Notes: generated by a model not told the origin, from the sequence alone. DNA of 41,307 nucleotides from Flavobacteriales bacterium (GCA_014239655.1 JAAZYM010000021.1:1-41307), one strand, 5' to 3'; shown: positions 1 to 10,717, numbered from the stretch's first letter. Numbers and translations are program-made.

Positions 1-987
1 GACAATCTAAAAATTACTAATAGATTAAAAGCAAATATAGGTGTTCATTTAGGTTTTTATGATACTAAAAGAGATGGGTCCTTATTTGGCTATAAAACAC
101 TAAAAATAGACAATAACATCTCATTCCAGCCAAGAATTTCTGCAAGATATCTAATTAATGATCGCTGGTCAATAAAAGGATCATATGCAGAAATGACTCA
201 AAATATCCATCTACTCTCTAACTCCTCTATTGGATTTCCTAGTGATATATGGGTTCCTGCTATTGATAGCGTTCCTTCTCAGACATCTAAACAATGGGCT
301 GGGAACATCTCTACTGAACTGGGTAATGGAGAATATGAACTTAGCTTAGAAGGATACTATAAAACAATGGGTAACCTTATAACATATAAGGCTGGATACT
401 CTAATCTATCTAGTACTGAGCCTTGGCAAAACTCTGTTGAAACAAATGGAGAAGGAGAATCATATGGTGCAGAACTATTTTTACAAAAGAAAAAAGGAAA
501 AACTACTGGATGGATAGGATATACTCTTTCCTGGACAAACAGGAGGTTTGAAAATATAAATTTTGGTGAGTGGTATCCGTATAAATTTGATAGAAGACAT
601 GACTTTTCTTTAGTGCTTTCTCATAAATTTAACGATATATGGGATGCAGGTCTAACCTGGGTATACGGAACTGGAAATGCCATAACATTTCCTCAAGCAA
701 TATATTTAGGAACTCCATATAACCAATCAGATGAGGTTGATTATGTTGAATCTTATGGTGAAAGAAATTCTACTAGATTAAACTCATACCATAGACTCGA
801 CTTTGGATTAAATAGAACTATAAAAAAGAAAAGATTAACAAAAATCCTATCATTTGGAGCATATAATGTCTATAGTAGAAAAAATCCATTTTTTGCATAT
901 TTAACATATGAACAAGGAAATAGAGTAGCTAAACAAGTTTCATTATTTCCAATTATCCCTTCAATTTCTTACAGAATACAATTTTAA
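1..987 (+). CDS. TonB-dependent receptor, C-terminal part (5' end outside window)
   Basis: The reading frame is open from base 1 to the stop at 985-987, so this is the last 328 residues of a longer protein. It shows the alternating polar/aromatic pattern of outer-membrane beta strands, with repeated Y/W/F-rich strands such as GWIGYTLSWTNRRF and HDFSLVLSHKF. It ends in a terminal aromatic residue (SYRIQF), as outer-membrane barrels do for BAM recognition. The pattern fits the barrel of a Bacteroidota TonB-dependent receptor with an outer-membrane beta-barrel domain. The plug and any carboxypeptidase-regulatory-like domain would lie upstream of the window. The neighbour 3 bases downstream is a DUF4249 lipoprotein, a pairing common for this receptor class, so the two are probably co-transcribed. 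The ligand cannot be told from the sequence. Confidence 0.85.
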   Translation, partial: DNLKITNRLKANIGVHLGFYDTKRDGSLFGYKTLKIDNNISFQPRISARYLINDRWSIKGSYAEMTQNIHLLSNSSIGFPSDIWVPAIDSVPSQTSKQWAGNISTELGNGEYELSLEGYYKTMGNLITYKAGYSNLSSTEPWQNSVETNGEGESYGAELFLQKKKGKTTGWIGYTLSWTNRRFENINFGEWYPYKFDRRHDFSLVLSHKFNDIWDAGLTWVYGTGNAITFPQAIYLGTPYNQSDEVDYVESYGERNSTRLNSYHRLDFGLNRTIKKKRLTKILSFGAYNVYSRKNPFFAYLTYEQGNRVAKQVSLFPIIPSISYRIQF

Positions 988-989
988 TT

Positions 990-1958
990 ATGAAAAATTT
1001 TAAATTACTTTTATTAATACCAGCTATTTATTTTTTCTCTTGTGGAGAGATTGAAACTGTAATTGATCTTGAAATACCTGCTCATGAGCCCGTATTAGTT
1101 CTAAATGGAAGATTAGACACAGATACAAACATTCAAGTGCTTATCTCAAAATCTGTTGGTGCCTTTGAAACTGCTTCACCATCAATGATTAATGATGCAG
1201 AGGTCTTATTATTTGAAAACGGCACGTTTATTGACAGTCTAGAATTAGACACTCAGAATACAATATACCCATGGGTAAATGACGGAAACTGGAATACGAG
1301 TACTATAATAGCCATGAACTACTATAAAACTAATTTCATTCCTATAGAAAATAATAATTACCGAATAGAAGTCAATCATGATAATTACAATTCTGTTTCT
1401 GCAACAACCTATATCCCAGAAGATATTATTTTATATAATATAAGTATTGACTCAACATCTAATACTGATAAAATAAATTTCCAATTTAGCTTTGATGATA
1501 ATATCGATCAAGATAATTTCTACTCACTCTCATTAAATGCATCATGTAGTAAAATTTGGGAAGATGATTATGGATATGATGAAGAATATGATTGGGAATA
1601 CAAAGTAGAAATGAATTCTAATGACCCATCATTCCCAGTAAATGAATTGTTCTCTGGGTACACATTCTCTGGAAACAAAGCAATTTTCACAGATGCTCTG
1701 TTTAATGGACAACAAAAAAACATCTCAATTGATGTTTTTACAGATGAATTTACATATAGTGACTGTGATACAATAAAATTTGAATTTTCTACCTTCAGTG
1801 ATGATGCATATAAATATTACAGTTCCCTTTCTGAACAAAGAGATAAGGGAGAGCTAGATATATTTGGAGGAGAAGTTGTTCCGGTATATACAAATGTAAC
1901 AAATGGTTTAGGGATATTAATCTCTAAAAATGCACAAGAAATCTATATAAAACCTTAA
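990..1958 (+). CDS. DUF4249 domain-containing lipoprotein
   Basis: This 322-residue protein starts with a short signal peptide ending in a lipobox (YFFSC, Cys18), so the mature protein should be lipid-anchored. The segment after the cysteine, ETVIDLEIPAHEPVLVLNG, is the typical opening of DUF4249 proteins, and the length fits the family. The ATG lies two bases after the receptor stop codon, so it is most likely in the same transcript. DUF4249 proteins have no firmly assigned biochemical function. By context it is an accessory surface lipoprotein of the TonB-dependent receptor. The gene ends one base before the convergent stop of the LysM gene, leaving no room for a conventional terminator. 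Confidence 0.88.
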   Translation: MKNFKLLLLIPAIYFFSCGEIETVIDLEIPAHEPVLVLNGRLDTDTNIQVLISKSVGAFETASPSMINDAEVLLFENGTFIDSLELDTQNTIYPWVNDGNWNTSTIIAMNYYKTNFIPIENNNYRIEVNHDNYNSVSATTYIPEDIILYNISIDSTSNTDKINFQFSFDDNIDQDNFYSLSLNASCSKIWEDDYGYDEEYDWEYKVEMNSNDPSFPVNELFSGYTFSGNKAIFTDALFNGQQKNISIDVFTDEFTYSDCDTIKFEFSTFSDDAYKYYSSLSEQRDKGELDIFGGEVVPVYTNVTNGLGILISKNAQEIYIKP

Positions 1959-1959
1959 T

Positions 1960-3252
1960 CTAATAAACAGCTCTTTCTAAAGAATAATCTAAATATCTCA
2001 CTAGTGGTGCATAGACATTAATCTTACCACCAGTTAATCTGTATTTTTCTAAATTATAAATCATATTCTTATTACAGAAATGCATCATAATATTATATGC
2101 AGCAATAGAGAACCTTGAAGGTGAAGAAAGAAATTTTTCTTCAAAACTATACAGCAACAAACTATCTCTCCTAATGTTTTTATTAAAATAATAAGGATCT
2201 GGAAAATGAACATCAAGATGCATAAGATTCTCTATATCAAGATGATCATAGTTTTTTAAATTTGATAATCCAAAAACTATAAAACTAGAGTCAATACCAC
2301 CTAAAGTAGCCAGCATTTTACTGACAAATGCTCTATTAAAGGAAGGTAGTATGACGATCTGCGAATCTAAAAACTGACTCCGTATACTATCAATATGCGT
2401 ATATATCATATTTATCTTCATAATACGATTAGTATTCTTAGATAATTGTCTCTCAAGATATAATGCTAAGCCCTTCTCCTCCTCTTCGTAACAAATTATG
2501 ACATTTTTAGCATTATATTTTTCTTCAATAAATTTTGTGATAATCTTACTCTGAATTTTAAAAGGTGTATTTATCTGAATGGTAGAAGGATTGTTTTTTA
2601 AAAATTCACTTGATTTAGATAATGGGGAAATAAGCATCTTATTCTTATCATTTCCATATTTATCACTAACGATTTCCATGTTTCTCGAATATATTGGGCC
2701 AATTATTATATCCACTGTATCAAGCATCTTAGATCTCACTATTTCTACAACCTTCGCTGAATCATTTCTTGTATCATACACAACAAGATTAATTGCAACC
2801 CCTAATCTCTCTAAAGAATCTAATGCTAAGTGAATACCCTGCATGAATTGCAAAGCCATATTAGACTTACCTAAAATCACATCATTAGCCTTATCCTTAT
2901 CTTCAAATGATGCTACAAGAGTATCGTTTAAATTTTTATAAAACGGCAATAGAAGTGCAATATCCAGTTTTTTACCACGATTAGAAGCGGTCCCTTCTAC
3001 TTTATTTCTTTTTATCGGTATATACAAAACTTGTTGTTTATAAAGCTTCATACCGGTTTCATTTGTTTCAAGAATTCGATTAACTGAAATCTTATATAAC
3101 TCTGAAATATCATCTATAGTCTGATCAGCTTTTACAATATGTTTAACATATGAATGATTATTAATAAATATGGTGTCATTAGTATCTTGTGAATACAAAG
3201 ACGTACTAATAAGAAATATTAATAAATAAAAAAAGAATCTAATTACTCCCAT
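1960..3252 (-). CDS. LysM peptidoglycan-binding protein with type 1 periplasmic-binding fold
   Basis: The 430-residue product begins with a signal peptide ([22 protein letters not shown]). A single LysM domain follows at about residues 35-82 ([19 protein letters not shown] ... LYIPIKR), which should bind peptidoglycan. Residues from about 95 to 410 look like a type 1 periplasmic-binding fold as in branched-chain amino acid receptors and LpoA-like proteins ([26 protein letters not shown]). The start overlaps the end of guaA by 10 bases, so it is the last gene of the mnmA-bshC-guaA operon. The function is unknown. A role in sensing or organising the cell wall is an inference from the LysM domain. 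Confidence 0.85.
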   Translation of the reverse strand: MGVIRFFFYLLIFLISTSLYSQDTNDTIFINNHSYVKHIVKADQTIDDISELYKISVNRILETNETGMKLYKQQVLYIPIKRNKVEGTASNRGKKLDIALLLPFYKNLNDTLVASFEDKDKANDVILGKSNMALQFMQGIHLALDSLERLGVAINLVVYDTRNDSAKVVEIVRSKMLDTVDIIIGPIYSRNMEIVSDKYGNDKNKMLISPLSKSSEFLKNNPSTIQINTPFKIQSKIITKFIEEKYNAKNVIICYEEEEKGLALYLERQLSKNTNRIMKINMIYTHIDSIRSQFLDSQIVILPSFNRAFVSKMLATLGGIDSSFIVFGLSNLKNYDHLDIENLMHLDVHFPDPYYFNKNIRRDSLLLYSFEEKFLSSPSRFSIAAYNIMMHFCNKNMIYNLEKYRLTGGKINVYAPLVRYLDYSLERAVY

Positions 3253-4778
3253 TCTATTGTTGCTGGAGGTTTAGAGCTAATATCATAAACAACTCTATTA
3301 ACACCTGGTACTTTATTAATTATCTCATTTGATACTTTCGCAAGAAAATCATATGGAAGATGTACCCAATCTGCGGTCATTCCATCAGTGGACTCTACAG
3401 CCCTTAAAGCAACAACATTCTCATATGTTCTCTCATCACCCATAACGCCAACAGATTGTACTGGAAGTAAAATAGCACCAGCTTGCCATACCTCATCATA
3501 AAGATTATCTCTCTTTAAAGAAGAAATAAAAACAGCATCCACTTCTTGTAAAATATTGACTTTTTCTGGTGTTATTTCTCCCAATATTCTAATAGCAAGT
3601 CCTGGACCAGGGAATGGATGTCTTGATAACAGATTATTATCCATAGACAATGCCTTACCTATTCTTCTCACCTCATCCTTAAACAATGTATTTAATGGTT
3701 CAATAATTTTTAATTTCATATAATCAGGTAAGCCTCCAACATTATGATGTGATTTTATTGTAGCAGAGGGACCTCCAGTTGCAGAAACTGATTCAATAAC
3801 ATCAGGGTATATTGTTCCTTGAGCTAACCATTTTACATCTTTAATCAAACTTGCTTGATGATCAAAAATATCAATAAATTTTGACCCTATTGCCTTTCTT
3901 TTTCTCTCAGGCTCAGATATCCCACTAAGAACATTATAAAACTCCTCTTTTGCATCAACTCCCTTGACATTAAGTCCCATATCTTTATACTGCTCTAAAA
4001 CATCTTGAAATTCATCCTTCCTAAGTAAACCATTATCCACAAAAATACAGAACAGATTATCTCCAATTGCTTTATCAAGCAATACTGCAGCAACTGAAGA
4101 ATCAACTCCACCTGATAGTCCTAAAATAACCTTATCATTACCAATATGAGATTTAAGATCTGAAATAGTGCTTTCAACAAAAGAATCAGGAGTCCAATCT
4201 TGTTGATATTTACATATACCTATTAAAAAATTACTCATTAACTGCTGACCATCTTTAGAATGATAAACTTCAGGATGAAATTGGAGCCCATATATCTTCT
4301 TATTAGAAACATTATATGCAGCTATTTCCACTTCATTAGTTGATGCTAATAAATTAAATGACTCTGGCAGCTTAGTAATTGTATCTCCATGACTCATCCA
4401 AACCTGTGAATTATCAGATATATCCTTAAATAATGGAGACATCATATCAAAAGATGATAAATTAGCCCTGCCATATTCTCTTATTTTTGAAGCAGAGATT
4501 TCTCCTCCATTAATATACGCAAGAAGCTGTGCCCCATAACAAATTGCTAACACAGGTATATCACGATCAATAAAATCTAATTTTGGTATTGGTGCTTTTT
4601 CATCTCTAACAGAAAATGGAGAGCCAGAAAGAATTATTGCCTTAACATTATTATCTATCTCTGGAACCTTATTAAATGGATGAATTTCTGAATAAATATT
4701 TAATTCTCTAATACGTCTTGCTATCAATTGTGTGTATTGAGAACCAAAATCAAGAATTAACACCTTTTCATGCTGCAT
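3243..4778 (-). CDS. guaA: GMP synthase (glutamine-hydrolysing)
   Basis: This is a full-length 511-residue GuaA, which converts XMP to GMP using ATP and glutamine, the last step of guanine nucleotide synthesis. The N-terminal class I glutamine amidotransferase carries the catalytic triad: Cys80 in LAICYG, and His168 and Glu170 in QFHPE. The ATP pyrophosphatase domain has the PP-loop LSGGVDSS at 221-228. The C-terminal dimerisation domain holds [13 protein letters not shown] and ends in the family-typical KPPATIEWE. The start is 7 bases downstream of bshC, and the 3' end overlaps the LysM gene by 10 bases. Nothing unusual is seen in the protein. Confidence 0.98.
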   Translation of the reverse strand: MQHEKVLILDFGSQYTQLIARRIRELNIYSEIHPFNKVPEIDNNVKAIILSGSPFSVRDEKAPIPKLDFIDRDIPVLAICYGAQLLAYINGGEISASKIREYGRANLSSFDMMSPLFKDISDNSQVWMSHGDTITKLPESFNLLASTNEVEIAAYNVSNKKIYGLQFHPEVYHSKDGQQLMSNFLIGICKYQQDWTPDSFVESTISDLKSHIGNDKVILGLSGGVDSSVAAVLLDKAIGDNLFCIFVDNGLLRKDEFQDVLEQYKDMGLNVKGVDAKEEFYNVLSGISEPERKRKAIGSKFIDIFDHQASLIKDVKWLAQGTIYPDVIESVSATGGPSATIKSHHNVGGLPDYMKLKIIEPLNTLFKDEVRRIGKALSMDNNLLSRHPFPGPGLAIRILGEITPEKVNILQEVDAVFISSLKRDNLYDEVWQAGAILLPVQSVGVMGDERTYENVVALRAVESTDGMTADWVHLPYDFLAKVSNEIINKVPGVNRVVYDISSKPPATIEWE

Positions 4779-4785
4779 AATACAA

Positions 4786-6321
4786 TTAATTTTCTAAGTT
4801 TAAAATTACAAAATTAGGGTCTAGTGGATCTAGAATAGAAATTAATTTTTTTATAAAGTTATCCCCATATCTTAAATATAAAGGAATGAAACTATCATGC
4901 CTCTCTTGTAGTTTATTATCAGGAAATAAAGCCTCTTTTATTTTTTTAATCTGAATAATCTTATTCTCATGTTTTAACTTTAAGTTACGTATTAATTTCT
5001 TCTCAAGAAGATTTAAAGAATTAGTAGTTTTCTTATTTATAGCATCTAGACTAGCAATTAAGCTTGGATCCTCAATTTTCTCAGAAAAAGATGCAAATAT
5101 CTTTCCTAAATCAATCAACTCATTATCAAAACTACTATGACTAGAACTATTCAATATGTATTTTTTGTTTATTTGATCTATATCCTGAAAGAAATCCAAA
5201 ATATCTAAACCTAGACTTTTAACTCTCTTTGATTGCTTCGTGTCAATATTTATCACTGAATTTCTTAATAATAGCATAGGCATAGAAATAGCAATCTCAT
5301 CAAAAACATCATGCAATTGCAACCAATATGATATTTCTGAACCACCACCTATATATGCAATATTTGGCAAGATTAACTCCTGATAAATTGGTCTTAACAA
5401 AACATTAGGACTAAACAGGTCTGGGTTTTCCTGGATAAATTCTTTTTCTACCTTCTCCTTAACCCTAACCCTTTCTCCATCAGATATTTTAAAAAAATTA
5501 ATAGGACGAACATATGCCTGAGCATGATATTTAACAGAAAGTTTATCACTAGAATTCTTAATAATATCATGGAATTTATTATAGTTAACATCTTCATCAA
5601 TAATATTTATAAGTTTTTGTTTTAATAAAGAATCATCTCCATCAATAACCAAAAGTCCATATGAACCAAATAATTCGTTAACTAAAACACGAGTAGCCAT
5701 AGAAAGATTATATTCTTTCTTGTATGATTTTCTAAAGATAGCTAACAATTCTTCAGAATTACTCTCATGACCTATCAGATCACCTATCTTCTCTAACAAT
5801 AAATCTAAGCCTTCCAAACTCATTCTTCCAACAGGGCCTTTTTGATTTGTTTTCCAACTTATCTCTTTATTAAATAATGTGATTGAATTAATTTCTTCAA
5901 AATCATGATCTTCACTTGCTAGCCAGAATAATGGTAAAAAATTATACTGAGGATATTTTTTTTTCAATGAATTAACAAGGTTTATTGCGCTTGCTATCTT
6001 ATAAATAAAATATAATGGGCCTGCAAAAAGACATAATTGATGTCCAGTAGTTACAGTGAATGTGTTATCCTCTTTAAGCAATTCAATATTTATATCACTC
6101 TCTTTAGACAGAGCAACTCCTTTATTTTGATTTTTAATAACGTTAACAAGCAAATCTCTATCAATATTATCAGCTGATTTTTTTCTAATCTGATGAGAAA
6201 AATTATCAATATTGGGAAATTCAGACACATAATTACTTAATGCCTTATCATGATTAACATAATCAATAATTAACTGATTAAACTGATTAGTATCTTTATA
6301 TGAAATTTTTTGTGTTTTCAA
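4786..6321 (-). CDS. bshC: Bacillithiol biosynthesis cysteine-adding enzyme BshC
   Basis: The 511-residue protein matches BshC, which adds cysteine to glucosaminyl-malate in the last step of bacillithiol synthesis. Family hallmarks visible are [20 protein letters not shown] and [16 protein letters not shown] in the Rossmann-like core, and [14 protein letters not shown], with a helical coiled-coil segment in the C-terminal third. The length agrees with the family. It lies 2 bases after mnmA and 7 before guaA in the same operon. Presence of bshC implies the cell makes bacillithiol as its low-molecular-weight thiol. bshA and bshB are not in the window and would have to lie elsewhere. Confidence 0.95.
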   Translation of the reverse strand: MKTQKISYKDTNQFNQLIIDYVNHDKALSNYVSEFPNIDNFSHQIRKKSADNIDRDLLVNVIKNQNKGVALSKESDINIELLKEDNTFTVTTGHQLCLFAGPLYFIYKIASAINLVNSLKKKYPQYNFLPLFWLASEDHDFEEINSITLFNKEISWKTNQKGPVGRMSLEGLDLLLEKIGDLIGHESNSEELLAIFRKSYKKEYNLSMATRVLVNELFGSYGLLVIDGDDSLLKQKLINIIDEDVNYNKFHDIIKNSSDKLSVKYHAQAYVRPINFFKISDGERVRVKEKVEKEFIQENPDLFSPNVLLRPIYQELILPNIAYIGGGSEISYWLQLHDVFDEIAISMPMLLLRNSVINIDTKQSKRVKSLGLDILDFFQDIDQINKKYILNSSSHSSFDNELIDLGKIFASFSEKIEDPSLIASLDAINKKTTNSLNLLEKKLIRNLKLKHENKIIQIKKIKEALFPDNKLQERHDSFIPLYLRYGDNFIKKLISILDPLDPNFVILNLEN

Positions 6322-6323
6322 GA

Positions 6324-7412
6324 CTACTTCTTCATGATAAAACCTCCGGCTACTAGATCATCACCTTCATAAAATGCAGCAGATTGACCTGGAGCAATAC
6401 CTTCAACCTTATTATGAAAAAGAACCTTTAAATTATCACCTTGATTAATAACTGTTGCCATTTCACCAACATGCTTATATCTAATCTTCACTAACAACTC
6501 TGTACCATTAATTATATTAGGAGATTTTACATAATTAATATTTCTAACATACATTTCCTGCTTTTTTAAATCTTCTTTTGATCCAACAACAACTATGTTC
6601 TCTTTCTCATTTATTCCAACAACATAAGTTGGATTATCTCCCAAAGAAACCCCTAATTTTCTTTGGCCTATTGTGTAAAATGGATAACCATCATGTTTAC
6701 CTACAACATCACCATTAGTTGAAACAAAATCACCTCCCTTTACTTTATCTTCCAATCCTTTTACTCTTCTTTTTAAAAAACTTCTATAATCATTATCTGG
6801 TATAAAGCATATTTCATAGCTTTCACTCTTAGCGGCCAATTGAGAATACCCTCTATCTATAGCCATCTTTTTTATATCTTCTTTATGAAACTTTCCCATT
6901 GGAAATATTGTCCTCTTTAAACACTCCTGTGTAACTCCCCAGAGAACATAAGACTGATCCTTAGTTTCATCAATTCCTTTTGAGACAACATACCGATTAT
7001 TAAACTTACGAACCTGAGCATAATGTCCTGTTGCAATAAATTCACAACCTAGCATATCAGCTCTTTTTAAAAGGGCCTCCCATTTAATATGGGTATTACA
7101 CAAGACACAAGGATTAGGAGTTCTCCCAGCAATATACTCATCAACAAAATTATCAATAATATGATCTCCAAACTCATCTCTAATATCTAAAATTGTGTGA
7201 GGAAAGCCACAATCAACTGCTAATTGTCTAGCATCATTTATAGAGTCTAAACTACAGCATCCAGTTTCTTTTTTTGAGCCACCAGAAGATGCATAATCCC
7301 ATGTTTTCATTGTTAGACCAATAATCTCATACCCTTCTTCATGAAGCAATAAAGATGCCATAGTACTATCTATACCACCACTCATAGCCATTAAAACTTT
7401 TCCCTTATTCAT
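6324..7412 (-). CDS. mnmA: tRNA-specific 2-thiouridylase MnmA
   Basis: This is a complete 362-residue MnmA, which thiolates U34 of tRNA(Lys), tRNA(Glu) and tRNA(Gln). It shows the N-type PP-loop SGGIDST (11-17), the catalytic cysteine in TPNPCVLCN (Cys102), the second active-site cysteine in YEICFIPD (Cys202), the tRNA-binding stretch FYTIGQRKLG, and a C-terminal beta-barrel with PGQSAAFYEGD. The start overlaps the end of the upstream YwqK-like gene by 8 bases and the stop is 2 bases before bshC. Two sulfur-related enzymes therefore sit side by side, though they are not known to share a pathway. Confidence 0.97.
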   Translation of the reverse strand: MNKGKVLMAMSGGIDSTMASLLLHEEGYEIIGLTMKTWDYASSGGSKKETGCCSLDSINDARQLAVDCGFPHTILDIRDEFGDHIIDNFVDEYIAGRTPNPCVLCNTHIKWEALLKRADMLGCEFIATGHYAQVRKFNNRYVVSKGIDETKDQSYVLWGVTQECLKRTIFPMGKFHKEDIKKMAIDRGYSQLAAKSESYEICFIPDNDYRSFLKRRVKGLEDKVKGGDFVSTNGDVVGKHDGYPFYTIGQRKLGVSLGDNPTYVVGINEKENIVVVGSKEDLKKQEMYVRNINYVKSPNIINGTELLVKIRYKHVGEMATVINQGDNLKVLFHNKVEGIAPGQSAAFYEGDDLVAGGFIMKK

Positions 7413-8061
7413 TATATCTAATCACAGTGTCTTGAACACCCTCTTTATTATAATATATCCACTCCCCATATTTAGCATCATTTTTGTATGCGCCAGATGA
7501 ATAAATTTCACCATTAGGAAAAAAATATGTTTGTTTTCCATCTCTTTTACCCTCTTTATAAGACCCTTCTAACTTAATTTTTCCATTTAAGAAATATTGT
7601 TTCCAAACATCAACTAAAATATCATCTTTATAGTTTTTCAATTCATAAAGCTGACCTTCATCATAGAATGTTTTTACAACACCATTAAGCTTACCATTAA
7701 TATATGTTTCTTCTAAAACCAGAACACTATCTCTATTATAATAATTCCATGTACTATCTTTTAATCTATTTACATATAAACCAGAAGCTTGCAAGGCTCC
7801 GCTTCTATAATAAATATATGTTGCTGCTGCTGTTCCTTTATGAAAAAACTCCTTCTCTAATTTTAACTCCCCTGTTTTATAATAATAATAAAATATACCT
7901 TGAGCAATATCATCCTTAAAAGTTCCTTCATACCTTAAACTCCCATTTTTATATGTCTTTTTCCATACTCCTTGTTTATTTCCATCTAAATCTACATAAT
8001 TAATTGATTGAGCACTTGAACTTAAAGAAAAAAAAAGTAAAAGATAAAAGATGTATTTCAT
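7405..8061 (-). CDS. YwqK-family MORN-like repeat protein, secreted
   Basis: The 218-residue protein has a signal peptide (MKYIFYLLLFFSLSSSAQ). It is followed by about seven repeats of 22-24 residues of the MORN_2 type, each with a G-x-x-x-x-Y-x-x-G-x-L core (KNGSLRYEGTFKDD, RSGALQASGLY, LNGKIKLEGSYKEG, PNGEIYSSGAYKND). Databases often call such proteins 'YwqK family antitoxins', but no toxin partner is present and the signal peptide argues for an envelope role. It is the first gene of the operon running to the LysM gene. A promoter-like -7 element lies 15 bases upstream. Confidence 0.85.
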   Translation of the reverse strand: MKYIFYLLLFFSLSSSAQSINYVDLDGNKQGVWKKTYKNGSLRYEGTFKDDIAQGIFYYYYKTGELKLEKEFFHKGTAAATYIYYRSGALQASGLYVNRLKDSTWNYYNRDSVLVLEETYINGKLNGVVKTFYDEGQLYELKNYKDDILVDVWKQYFLNGKIKLEGSYKEGKRDGKQTYFFPNGEIYSSGAYKNDAKYGEWIYYNKEGVQDTVIRYNE

Positions 8062-8075
8062 AATATATTTTTTTA

Positions 8076-8083
8076 CAAATATA
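8076..8083 (-). promoter_or_regulatory. Putative -7 promoter element for the ywqK-like/mnmA/bshC/guaA operon
   Basis: On the minus strand this reads TATATTTG, a match to the Bacteroidota sigma consensus TAnnTTTG. It lies 14 bases before the start codon, giving a very short leader. No TTG -33 element is seen at the expected distance, so support rests on the -7 match and its position. Confidence 0.45.
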
Positions 8084-8110
8084 ACAAGAATAGAAAAAAA
8101 TAACTTTATT

Positions 8111-9241
8111 CTATTTGAGTATTAAACTCTCAATACCGTCTATTAGACTTTGCCAAGAAAATCTTGATTTTTCAACAGAAACATTCTTTACAAACTCTCC
8201 TTCTCGCTTATTAGAATAAAAGTCTATTATAGCATCTGCGATATCATTCGGATTCTGTGTTGTTACATAACCTACCTTGTTATTAGGAACAATTTCTGCT
8301 AACCCCCCAACATTAGTTACTAACATTGGTCTTTCAAAATGATATGCAATCTGTGTTACTCCACTCTGTGTAGCAGTTCTATAAGTTTGAGTTATCATAT
8401 CAGATGCGCAAAAATAATTTTTCACGTCAGATTCATCAATAAAATCACTTCTAAGAATTATATTAGATTCTATATCTAATTCATTTATCAAAGAAGTATA
8501 ATCTTCAATATTATCATAAAACTCACCCGCTACAATTAATTTAACACCTAATTTCTTAACTCTTTTATCTGACATTGCATGAAGCATAAGATCTAATCCT
8601 TTATATTTTCTTACAAAACCAAAGAACAATAGATGCTTGTCTTCAGAATTCAAATCTAGATTGGCAAGAGCAGTATTCTTTTCTATTTTTTCGCCAAATT
8701 GATCATATATAGGATGTGGAATAAATATTTTTTCTTTTGATGTTGTAAATTTTAATAAATCATCTAGTACCGATGCTGATAATGTTAGAAAAGCATCACA
8801 ACTTTTAATAAAATATTTTGTTAAGGAAAAATCTCCAAATCTTTTCTCATGCGGAATAATATTATCTGTAATAGCTAAAATTTTAATATTTGAATTAACT
8901 AATCTAGCTATAGTACCTAAACATGGAGCCATGAATGGCAACCAATATCTTATTACCAAATAATCAGGATTTTCATTATTAATTGCACGAACTACATTAA
9001 ACCAATTCCAAGGATTTATAGAATTAATTATACTTCTAATTTTTATATCCTTTGGTGGATCTGAATCTTCATATTGTGTTTTTCCAGGAAAAAGAAAAGA
9101 TGGGTATTGCAATTTAAAAGAAAATACCTGAACATGATCTCCATTTTCCTTATATGCTTTTGCTAAAGAATTATTAAAATTAGCAATTCCTCCTCTATAA
9201 GGATGTGCTGGCCCAATAATAATAATTTTTTTTTGCGACAA
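8111..9241 (-). CDS. Glycosyltransferase family 4 (GT-B fold)
   Basis: The 376-residue protein resembles GT4 enzymes that move a sugar from a nucleotide donor to an envelope glycan or lipid. The N-terminal Rossmann half begins IIIIGPAHPYRGGIANF, a glycine-rich acceptor-side loop. The C-terminal half has LLFFGFVRKYKGLDLMLHA and an EX7E-like motif in FERPMLVTNVGGLAEIV near residue 310. It starts 3 bases after the GT2 gene, in one transcript with it and the DUF4199 gene. The sugar and acceptor cannot be predicted. Confidence 0.88.
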   Translation of the reverse strand: MSQKKIIIIGPAHPYRGGIANFNNSLAKAYKENGDHVQVFSFKLQYPSFLFPGKTQYEDSDPPKDIKIRSIINSINPWNWFNVVRAINNENPDYLVIRYWLPFMAPCLGTIARLVNSNIKILAITDNIIPHEKRFGDFSLTKYFIKSCDAFLTLSASVLDDLLKFTTSKEKIFIPHPIYDQFGEKIEKNTALANLDLNSEDKHLLFFGFVRKYKGLDLMLHAMSDKRVKKLGVKLIVAGEFYDNIEDYTSLINELDIESNIILRSDFIDESDVKNYFCASDMITQTYRTATQSGVTQIAYHFERPMLVTNVGGLAEIVPNNKVGYVTTQNPNDIADAIIDFYSNKREGEFVKNVSVEKSRFSWQSLIDGIESLILK

Positions 9242-9244
9242 AAT

Positions 9245-10192
9245 TTAAACTTCCTTTTCTATTTGATAATTATTACGACCATTTGAACTTCGAGAAATCA
9301 TTTCAGAGATAAATCCTGCCAAAAAGAGTTGAACTCCAATAATCATAGATGTTAATGCAATATAAAAGATCGACAGATCTGCAATATTTTTTGCAGATAT
9401 ATTATTACTTAAAGCATATATTTTCTCTACCACTATATATCCGAAGATACTAAAACCAAGCAAAAACATAATAGTCCCAATAACACCAAAAAAATGCATT
9501 GGTTTCTTTCCAAATCTTGTAACAAAAGTAATTGTTAGAAGATCTAGAAATCCATTTACAAAACGCTCTAAACCAAACTTTGTTTCTCCATATTTTCTAC
9601 TTTGATGTTCTACTACCTGTTCTGTAATATTAGCAAAGCCGGCCCACTTAGCAAGTACTGGAATATATCTATGCATCTCTCCATGAATCTCAACACTCTT
9701 AACAACTGTATTTTTATATGATTTTAACCCACAATTAAAATCATGTAAATAAATCCCTGAGGCTCTTCTTGCTGCCCAATTAAATAATTTTGTAGGTATC
9801 GTTTTAGATAATGGATCATGCCTTTTCTGTTTCCATCCCGAAACTAAATCATAATCATCTTTTATTATTTTATCATAAAGTGCTGGAATCTCATCTGGGC
9901 TATCTTGTAAATCAGCATCCATAGTAATAACAACATCACCTTTCACTTTCTGAAAACCAATATTTAGAGCAGCAGATTTACCATAGTTACGCCTAAACTT
10001 TATTCCATGAATAGATTGATTCTGTGATGAAAGATCTTCTATTACAGACCATGATTTATCTTTACTGCCATCATCTATTAATAAAACCTCATAAGAATAA
10101 CTATTCTTTTGCATTACCCTATGAATCCATGAACATAATTCTGGAAGAGATTCTGCTTCATTTAACAAAGGAATAACAATTGAAATATCCAT
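9245..10192 (-). CDS. Glycosyltransferase family 2, membrane-anchored (DPM1/GtrB-like)
   Basis: The 315-residue product has a GT-A domain with DISIVIPLLNEAESLPEL at the N-terminus, the nucleotide-binding LLIDDGSKD, and the DxD-type motif TMDADLQDSPDEIP near residue 92. Two C-terminal transmembrane segments follow, at about 232-255 (FFGVIGTIMFLLGFSIFGYI) and 273-295. This architecture is typical of dolichyl/undecaprenyl-phosphate sugar transferases of the GtrB/ArnC type, so transfer of a hexose to undecaprenyl phosphate at the inner membrane is likely. It lies 3 bases from both neighbours, DUF4199 upstream and GT4 downstream. Confidence 0.92.
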   Translation of the reverse strand: MDISIVIPLLNEAESLPELCSWIHRVMQKNSYSYEVLLIDDGSKDKSWSVIEDLSSQNQSIHGIKFRRNYGKSAALNIGFQKVKGDVVITMDADLQDSPDEIPALYDKIIKDDYDLVSGWKQKRHDPLSKTIPTKLFNWAARRASGIYLHDFNCGLKSYKNTVVKSVEIHGEMHRYIPVLAKWAGFANITEQVVEHQSRKYGETKFGLERFVNGFLDLLTITFVTRFGKKPMHFFGVIGTIMFLLGFSIFGYIVVEKIYALSNNISAKNIADLSIFYIALTSMIIGVQLFLAGFISEMISRSSNGRNNYQIEKEV

Positions 10193-10195
10193 ATA

Positions 10196-10717
10196 CTATA
10201 TTATTAAATTAGGGTCTTCCTTTTTAACAAAGAAAGAGATTATTAAAGAATAGAAAAAACCCATAAATGTTCCTCCTAATACAGAAAGTGTAGCCATCCA
10301 TTGAGGTTGGAGCATCTTTTGGGTCATAGATAAAGCAAGGTCTAAATCTTCATCTGATATCTCTGGATCAGAATTTAATATCTCCTGTTCAGCAATTTTA
10401 ATGATATTCTCTAAATATTCTGGATTTATGAATGCAACAAATATATATGTATAAAATGCTAGAATAACTGATGCAAAAAACACCACCGATGTACCTATTT
10501 TAAGGCTTATACTATAAGAAATTAAGCCATTATTAAGATTATCTCTATACATAATAATAGAATATGTGATGGCTCCAATTATCAAAAAATTATTTAATAA
10601 CGATGGGATAATAGATTTTTGCTCTTCTAATCCTAAAAAGTAGACGGTAAATGAAATTACAATGAGACCTAATCCCAAATACGCTCCATAATGCATTGCA
10701 AATTTTCTAGTATCCAT
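10196..10717 (-). CDS. DUF4199 domain-containing membrane protein
   Basis: This 173-residue protein has four hydrophobic segments, at about 10-29, 36-58, 73-97 and 141-164. Between the third and fourth is an acidic extramembrane loop (EILNSDPEISDEDLDLAL). The pattern fits DUF4199, a Bacteroidota inner-membrane family with no known activity that often precedes a GT2 gene of this kind. It is the first gene of a three-gene unit with the two glycosyltransferases, so a supporting role in glycan assembly is inferred from position only. Confidence 0.82.
   Translation of the reverse strand: MDTRKFAMHYGAYLGLGLIVISFTVYFLGLEEQKSIIPSLLNNFLIIGAITYSIIMYRDNLNNGLISYSISLKIGTSVVFFASVILAFYTYIFVAFINPEYLENIIKIAEQEILNSDPEISDEDLDLALSMTQKMLQPQWMATLSVLGGTFMGFFYSLIISFFVKKEDPNLII

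Noticed and set aside
7405-8061. A toxin-antitoxin module because of the 'YwqK family antitoxin' label
   Set aside because: No toxin gene is adjacent, the protein has a signal peptide, and the neighbours are housekeeping genes.
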